64,000 nt of DNA from Oscillospiraceae bacterium (GTDB lineage: Bacteria > Bacillota > Clostridia > Oscillospirales > Ruminococcaceae): positions 1 through 64,000 of the forward strand of contig JAQUYD010000004.1 of NCBI GenBank assembly GCA_028692035.1, in the 5' to 3' direction. This document shows, piece after piece, positions 60,671-64,000 of this stretch (its first letter is position 1; the number at the start of each line of letters is the position of its first letter). The notes under the pieces were generated by a model. The model saw nothing but the letters and a program-made list of their open reading frames with translations, was not told the origin of the DNA and ran no database searches. The translations under genes and the position numbers were made by a program.

Positions 60671-61689
60671 TCCGTCTGATTGAAAACCTCTGTGCCATTA
60701 ACGGCACTTCCGGCGACGAGCAGGATGTGGCCGCCGCCATTATCGAACAGATCAAAGACTACTGCGAATACGAGGTGGCGCCTTTGGGCGACATCATTGC
60801 CTTTAAAAAAGGCGCCAAACGGCCCCGTAACCGGGTGCTGTTCGACGCGCACATGGACGAGGTGGGCTTTATCGTCACCTATATCACTGAAAACGGATTC
60901 CTGCGCTTTGCCACCGTCGGCGGCATTGACAATCGGGTCATTCAGGGAAAATCAGTTGTTGTAGGCCCGAATAAAGTTTACGGCATTCTAAGTTCCAAGC
61001 CCATCCATCTGATCGAGCGGGACCGCCGGGACGACCCGATCAAGGCGTCCAACCTTTTGATCGACATCGGCTGCACAAGCCGAGAGGAAGCAGAAAATCT
61101 GGTCGCGGTGGGTGATCGGGTCTGCTTTGATACCCCCTTCGTCCGGTTTGGGGAAGGATTGATCAAATCCAAAGCGCTGGACGACCGGGCGGGCTGCGCG
61201 GTACTCATTAAAATGATCCAGTCCAACCTTCCTTATGATACCTATTTCTCTTTCACCACCCGGGAAGAGGTGGGCGGCATGGGCGCCCAAACAGCAACCT
61301 ACACAGTAAAGCCGGATATCGCCGTGGCCATTGAAACCACGACCGCCGCGGACATTGGCGGCGTGGAACCGGAAAAGCGGGTCTGCTTTTTGGGCAAGGG
61401 CCCGGTGGTCTCCTTTATGGATAAGGGAACCATTTATGACAAGCGCCTGTACCAGCTGGCGTTGGACACGGCCAAGGAATACGGCATCAAAGCCCAGCCC
61501 AAGCTGGGGGTTTTTGGGGGCAACAACGCAGGCGCCATGCACAAAGCCATCGGCGGGGTTCGGCCGGTGGGTATCTCCATGCCCTGCCGCTACCTGCACA
61601 CCCAATCCTGTGTACTCCAGGAGGAGGACATCACCGCCACTTATGATCTGCTCATAAAGCTGGCCGAGGTGTACGCAATCTGTGATTAA
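60667..61689 (+). CDS. M42 family aminopeptidase, copy 2
   Basis: The 340-residue paralogue of the previous gene keeps all ligands: F-D-A-H-M-D-E-V-G, K-A-L-D-D-R-A-G-C, T-T-R-E-E-V-G-G-M-G-A-Q and the late P-C-R-Y-L-H-T-Q. Where copy 1 has V-T-V-D-V-G-F, this one has A-V-A-I-E-T-T-T-A, so the third ligand position is Glu instead of Asp. This split is known among M42 enzymes of different specificity. It overlaps both neighbours. A mixed oligomer of the two copies is possible but not shown. Confidence 0.93.
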   Translation: MIRLIENLCAINGTSGDEQDVAAAIIEQIKDYCEYEVAPLGDIIAFKKGAKRPRNRVLFDAHMDEVGFIVTYITENGFLRFATVGGIDNRVIQGKSVVVGPNKVYGILSSKPIHLIERDRRDDPIKASNLLIDIGCTSREEAENLVAVGDRVCFDTPFVRFGEGLIKSKALDDRAGCAVLIKMIQSNLPYDTYFSFTTREEVGGMGAQTATYTVKPDIAVAIETTTAADIGGVEPEKRVCFLGKGPVVSFMDKGTIYDKRLYQLALDTAKEYGIKAQPKLGVFGGNNAGAMHKAIGGVRPVGISMPCRYLHTQSCVLQEEDITATYDLLIKLAEVYAICD

Positions 61690-62434
61690 AGCCATATTGC
61701 CTGGTGATCGCGGATTTGAGGCTGCAGCGGCGGGCCGTGACCCCTACGGGGCGATCCATACGGCTCGCTGGGCGCTGTACGGCGGCGACAGCGGGCCGCC
61801 ACGCTTTTGGCGTACTGCGGAAGGGACGGGGCTGCTGTCCCTGGCCGGCGATACGCTGACAGGTTCCGGCAGCTTTCCCGACCCGGAAGAGTTGGCTTCG
61901 TTTTTTGCAATCTGCGGCGCAAAGCAGCTGCGGGGCCCCCGCCCTGCGCTGGAAGCGGCTGCGGATCTGCTGGGCCTGCCGGTCCAATCCCGGCAGATTT
62001 TGTGCGCCGCAGGCCCGCTGCGGCCCTTTCCCTCACCGCCCGGCTTGTGTGAGCCGTCCCCTCGTGAGGTCTACCCTCTGCTGGTGAAGGTATTTGGCCT
62101 CCCGCAGGAGGAATTTGGCCCCTGGTACTGCGAAGTTTCCCACAAGCTGCGCCACGGGCAAGGGTGTCTGCTGGGCGTTCGGGCAACCGGGCAGATGGCC
62201 GCCACCGCCGGGATCTATCACCAAAACAAACAGGCAGCGCTCATCGGATCGGTGGCCACCGATCCGGCCTTTCGGGGCCGGGGATACGCCGTGGCGCTGG
62301 TTTTTTCGCTGGCAGACCGCGCCCAAAAAAGCGGGCGGATCCCCTTTGTCATCTGCCAGAACCCGGCGGCAGTCCGGGTTTACGAACGGGTGGGCTTTCG
62401 TCCTTGGGGCGAAGAATGGCTTTGCCACCGATGA
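61682..62434 (+). CDS. GNAT family acetyltransferase
   Basis: The 250-residue protein begins at GTG inside the end of the second M42 gene. The C-terminal half (about 130-250) is a GNAT domain: G-S-V-A-T-D-P-A-F-R-G-R-G-Y-A-V-A-L-V is the acetyl-CoA pyrophosphate loop with R-x-x-G-x-G/A, and N-P-A-A-V-R-V-Y-E-R-V-G-F closes the fold. The N-terminal half is a second, degenerate GNAT-like or unrelated alpha/beta domain, rich in Gly and Pro. The substrate is unknown; the coupling with M42 peptidases suggests peptides or amino acids. Confidence 0.8.
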   Translation: MIKAILPGDRGFEAAAAGRDPYGAIHTARWALYGGDSGPPRFWRTAEGTGLLSLAGDTLTGSGSFPDPEELASFFAICGAKQLRGPRPALEAAADLLGLPVQSRQILCAAGPLRPFPSPPGLCEPSPREVYPLLVKVFGLPQEEFGPWYCEVSHKLRHGQGCLLGVRATGQMAATAGIYHQNKQAALIGSVATDPAFRGRGYAVALVFSLADRAQKSGRIPFVICQNPAAVRVYERVGFRPWGEEWLCHR

Positions 62435-62515
62435 ACCGGGATCCATGCAACACACAGAAGAAAACCGATCAATCGCCGGCCGGTTGCGCCGGCATAAAAA
62501 GGAGAATCCATTCCA

Positions 62516-63796
62516 ATGGAACAGAATTTTTTTGATATTGACCCGCGGCTGGAAGCCATGGGAAATCAGGCCCAACTGGACTGCGCTGAAGCCTTTGCCC
62601 GAACCGAGGAGATCGCCGAATACAACAGCCGCAAGGTGTTGGCGGCCTTTATCCGCAACGGCGTCAGCGAATCCCACTTTGCAGGGAGCACCGGCTACGG
62701 CTACGACGACCGGGGCCGCGAAACCTTAGAGGCCGTAATGGCCCAGATTACCGGCAGCGAAGACGCCCTCATGCGGCACAACTTCGTGTCCGGTACCCAC
62801 ACCCTGACCACCGCCCTGTTCGGGATCCTGCGCCCCGGAGACGTGCTGCTTTCCCTCACCGGCCTGCCTTATGACACCATCCAGCCGGTCATTGGGATCA
62901 ACGGGGAAAACTGCGGTTCCCTAAAAGAATTTGGCATTGCGTACCGGCAGGTGGATTTGCTGGAGGACGGCTCCCCCGATCTGGACGCCATCGCCGAAGC
63001 GGTAAAGGATCCGCGGGTCAAGGTGGCGTATGTCCAACGCTCCCGCGGGTATTCCCTGCGGCCCTCGATCAACATGGCCGTAATGGAGCAGCTGATCCAA
63101 ACAGTGCGCAAGAACAATCCCAAAGCGATTTTCATGGTGGACAACTGCTACGGCATTTTTACCGAAAAGGTGGAGCCCACCCAGTTGGGCGCCGATTTGA
63201 TCGTCGGGTCGCTGATTAAAAACGCAGGCGGCGGCATCGCCCGTACCGGCGGCTATATTGCCGGCCGGCGGGATCTGATCGAGCAGTGCGCCTACCGGCT
63301 GACCACCCCCGGTCAGGGCAAAGAGGTGGGCTGCACGTTAGGCGAGCTGCGCAATATGTTTCTGGGATTGTTTTTATCCCCCAACGTGGTCTGCAATGCG
63401 GTCAAAACGGCAATTTTTGCCGCGGCGCTGTTTGGGGGCCTGGGCTACAAGGTCAACCCCTCCTGGGGGGATCGGCGTACCGATATCATCCAGTCCATTG
63501 AGCTGGGCAGCGAAAAAGCCATGGTGGCTTTCTGCAAAGGGGTGCAGCGGGGCGCGCCGGTGGATTCCTTCGTCGTACCGGAACCTTGGGAAATGCCCGG
63601 CTATGAAAGCAAGGTCGTGATGGCAGCAGGCGCATTCCATCTGGGCGCCTCCATCGAGCTTTCCGCCGACGGGCCGATCCGCGAACCCTACGCTGTATGG
63701 ATGCAGGGGGGGCTGACCTATTTCACCGGCAAAATGGGGATGCTGTTGGCCGCCCAGACCATGCTGGAGGAAGGAATTTTGGCCCTGCCAAATTGA
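62516..63796 (+). CDS. Methionine gamma-lyase family protein (PLP, formerly aluminium resistance)
   Basis: The 426-residue protein belongs to the fold type I PLP enzymes once called aluminium resistance protein. The N-terminal H-F-A-G-S-T-G-Y-G-Y-D-D-R-G-R is the family's most conserved part. V-S-G-T-H near residue 92 and V-D-N-C-Y-G near 204 contact PLP, and Lys235 in G-S-L-I-K-N-A-G-G-G is the Schiff-base lysine. C-S or C-gamma lyase activity is likely, but the true substrate is unproved. AAGGAG precedes the ATG. The stop codon lies inside the -35 box of the tRNA promoter. Confidence 0.9.
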   Translation: MEQNFFDIDPRLEAMGNQAQLDCAEAFARTEEIAEYNSRKVLAAFIRNGVSESHFAGSTGYGYDDRGRETLEAVMAQITGSEDALMRHNFVSGTHTLTTALFGILRPGDVLLSLTGLPYDTIQPVIGINGENCGSLKEFGIAYRQVDLLEDGSPDLDAIAEAVKDPRVKVAYVQRSRGYSLRPSINMAVMEQLIQTVRKNNPKAIFMVDNCYGIFTEKVEPTQLGADLIVGSLIKNAGGGIARTGGYIAGRRDLIEQCAYRLTTPGQGKEVGCTLGELRNMFLGLFLSPNVVCNAVKTAIFAAALFGGLGYKVNPSWGDRRTDIIQSIELGSEKAMVAFCKGVQRGAPVDSFVVPEPWEMPGYESKVVMAAGAFHLGASIELSADGPIREPYAVWMQGGLTYFTGKMGMLLAAQTMLEEGILALPN

Positions 63797-63821
63797 CAAA
63801 AAGAGTTGGGTATGCTATTCT
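63793..63821 (+). promoter_or_regulatory. Promoter of tRNA-Leu
   Basis: TTGACA, a 17-base spacer and TATTCT. The TGA stop of the preceding gene is bases 2-4 of the -35. Confidence 0.85.
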
Positions 63822-63867
63822 TTTAATGCATATAAGGCGCCTGTTTTTTCATATGCGCCTTGTCTTT

Positions 63868-63949
63868 GCGGGAGTGGCGGAATGGCAGACGCGCTGGTCT
63901 TAGGAGCCAGTTCTCCGGAGTGTGGGTTCAAGTCCCATCTCCCGCACCA
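63868..63949 (+). tRNA. tRNA-Leu (anticodon UAG)
   Basis: The acceptor arms are GCGGGAG (63868-63874) and CTCCCGC (63939-63945), with A as discriminator and CCA encoded. The anticodon stem CTGGT/GCCAG (one G-U pair) encloses a 7-base loop with TAG at 63901-63903, reading CUA and other CUN codons. The long variable arm (TTCTCCGGAGTG) is the class II mark of leucine tRNA. The T arm has GGTTCAAGTCCC. A terminator starts at the CCA end. Confidence 0.96.
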
Positions 63950-63989
63950 AAATTCCTGTTATGGCGAATGCCCATAACAGGAATTTTTT
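63949..63989 (+). terminator. Terminator of tRNA-Leu
   Basis: A 16-bp perfect stem (AAAATTCCTGTTATGG and its complement) with a 7-base loop is followed by TT. Confidence 0.93.
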
Positions 63990-64000
63990 GTAAGGGGATC

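Noticed and set aside
1-64000. CRISPR array, prophage or transposon
   Set aside because: I found no regularly spaced repeats, integrase, transposase or phage structural gene on either strand.

Overview
The window looks like chromosome of an obligately anaerobic gut Firmicute of the Oscillospiraceae (Clostridial cluster IV) type. The evidence is GC-rich low-GC-style Gram-positive sequence with strong Shine-Dalgarno sites, an oxygen-sensitive enzyme set (anaerobic ribonucleotide reductase NrdDG, pyruvate:ferredoxin oxidoreductase, GTP-type PEP carboxykinase), NPXTG-type surface anchors, a class B sortase, and families such as DUF4321, DUF4867 and DUF3783. I see no phage, transposon, CRISPR array or rRNA; the only RNA gene recognised is a tRNA-Leu at the right edge. 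Species assignment is inference.

Layout. 1-2.1 kb: two tandem, closely related secreted wall proteins, the first cut by the left edge. 2.2-4.7 kb: a degenerate PRPP-fold protein, then a DUF4867 gene and mtnN transcribed divergently around a perfect 26-bp palindrome. 4.9-10 kb: a BlaI/M56 (BlaR-like) sensor pair with two operators, and a Na/Pi cotransporter with a PhoU-like tail. 10-14.3 kb: minus-strand unknowns, an M24 aminopeptidase and a Gfo/Idh oxidoreductase. 14.4-17.7 kb: nrdD-nrdG behind a promoter carrying an NrdR box. 17.7-23.2 kb: a 48-codon membrane peptide, pckG, and a Crp/Fnr regulator-ABC transporter operon. 23.3-26.8 kb: a beta-CASP RNase-like protein with a structured leader, a 57-residue membrane peptide, and maf, DUF4321, dut. 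26.8-34.3 kb: glgP, then zapA, a U32 (RlhA-like) protein, a GH13 glucanase and a thioesterase.

34.4-38.2 kb: DUF3783 plus a PfkB sugar-phosphate kinase, divergent from a KdpD/KdpE-like pair without kdpABC. 38.4-42 kb: nifJ with its promoter and a leader hairpin. 42-48 kb: a FakA-tail-like protein, a CNNM/CBS protein, a GNAT, an MscS channel and a multidomain diguanylate cyclase. 48-53 kb: two tandem FrlD-like sugar kinases, a MATE exporter and an orphan BtuF-like lipoprotein. 53.2-58 kb: ilvB-ilvN, cardiolipin synthase and a sortase B with a lipobox. 58-63.8 kb: murD, two overlapping M42 peptidases, a GNAT and a methionine-gamma-lyase-family protein, then tRNA-Leu(UAG).

How the parts fit. 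Pyruvate metabolism (nifJ, pckG), glycogen and glucan use (glgP, GH13), sugar-phosphate and fructosamine-type kinases and branched-chain synthesis (ilvBN) suggest a saccharolytic fermenter. The surface proteins and the sortase are probably functionally linked although 55 kb apart. The strongest leads for new biology are the palindrome shared by two divergent promoters at 3.9 kb, the lipid-anchored sortase, the M56 sensor with a large unrecognised ectodomain, the PRPP-fold protein that has lost its acidic pair, the structured leader before the beta-CASP gene, and two unannotated membrane micropeptides. Many start codons below were moved inward to the codon with a proper ribosome binding site.
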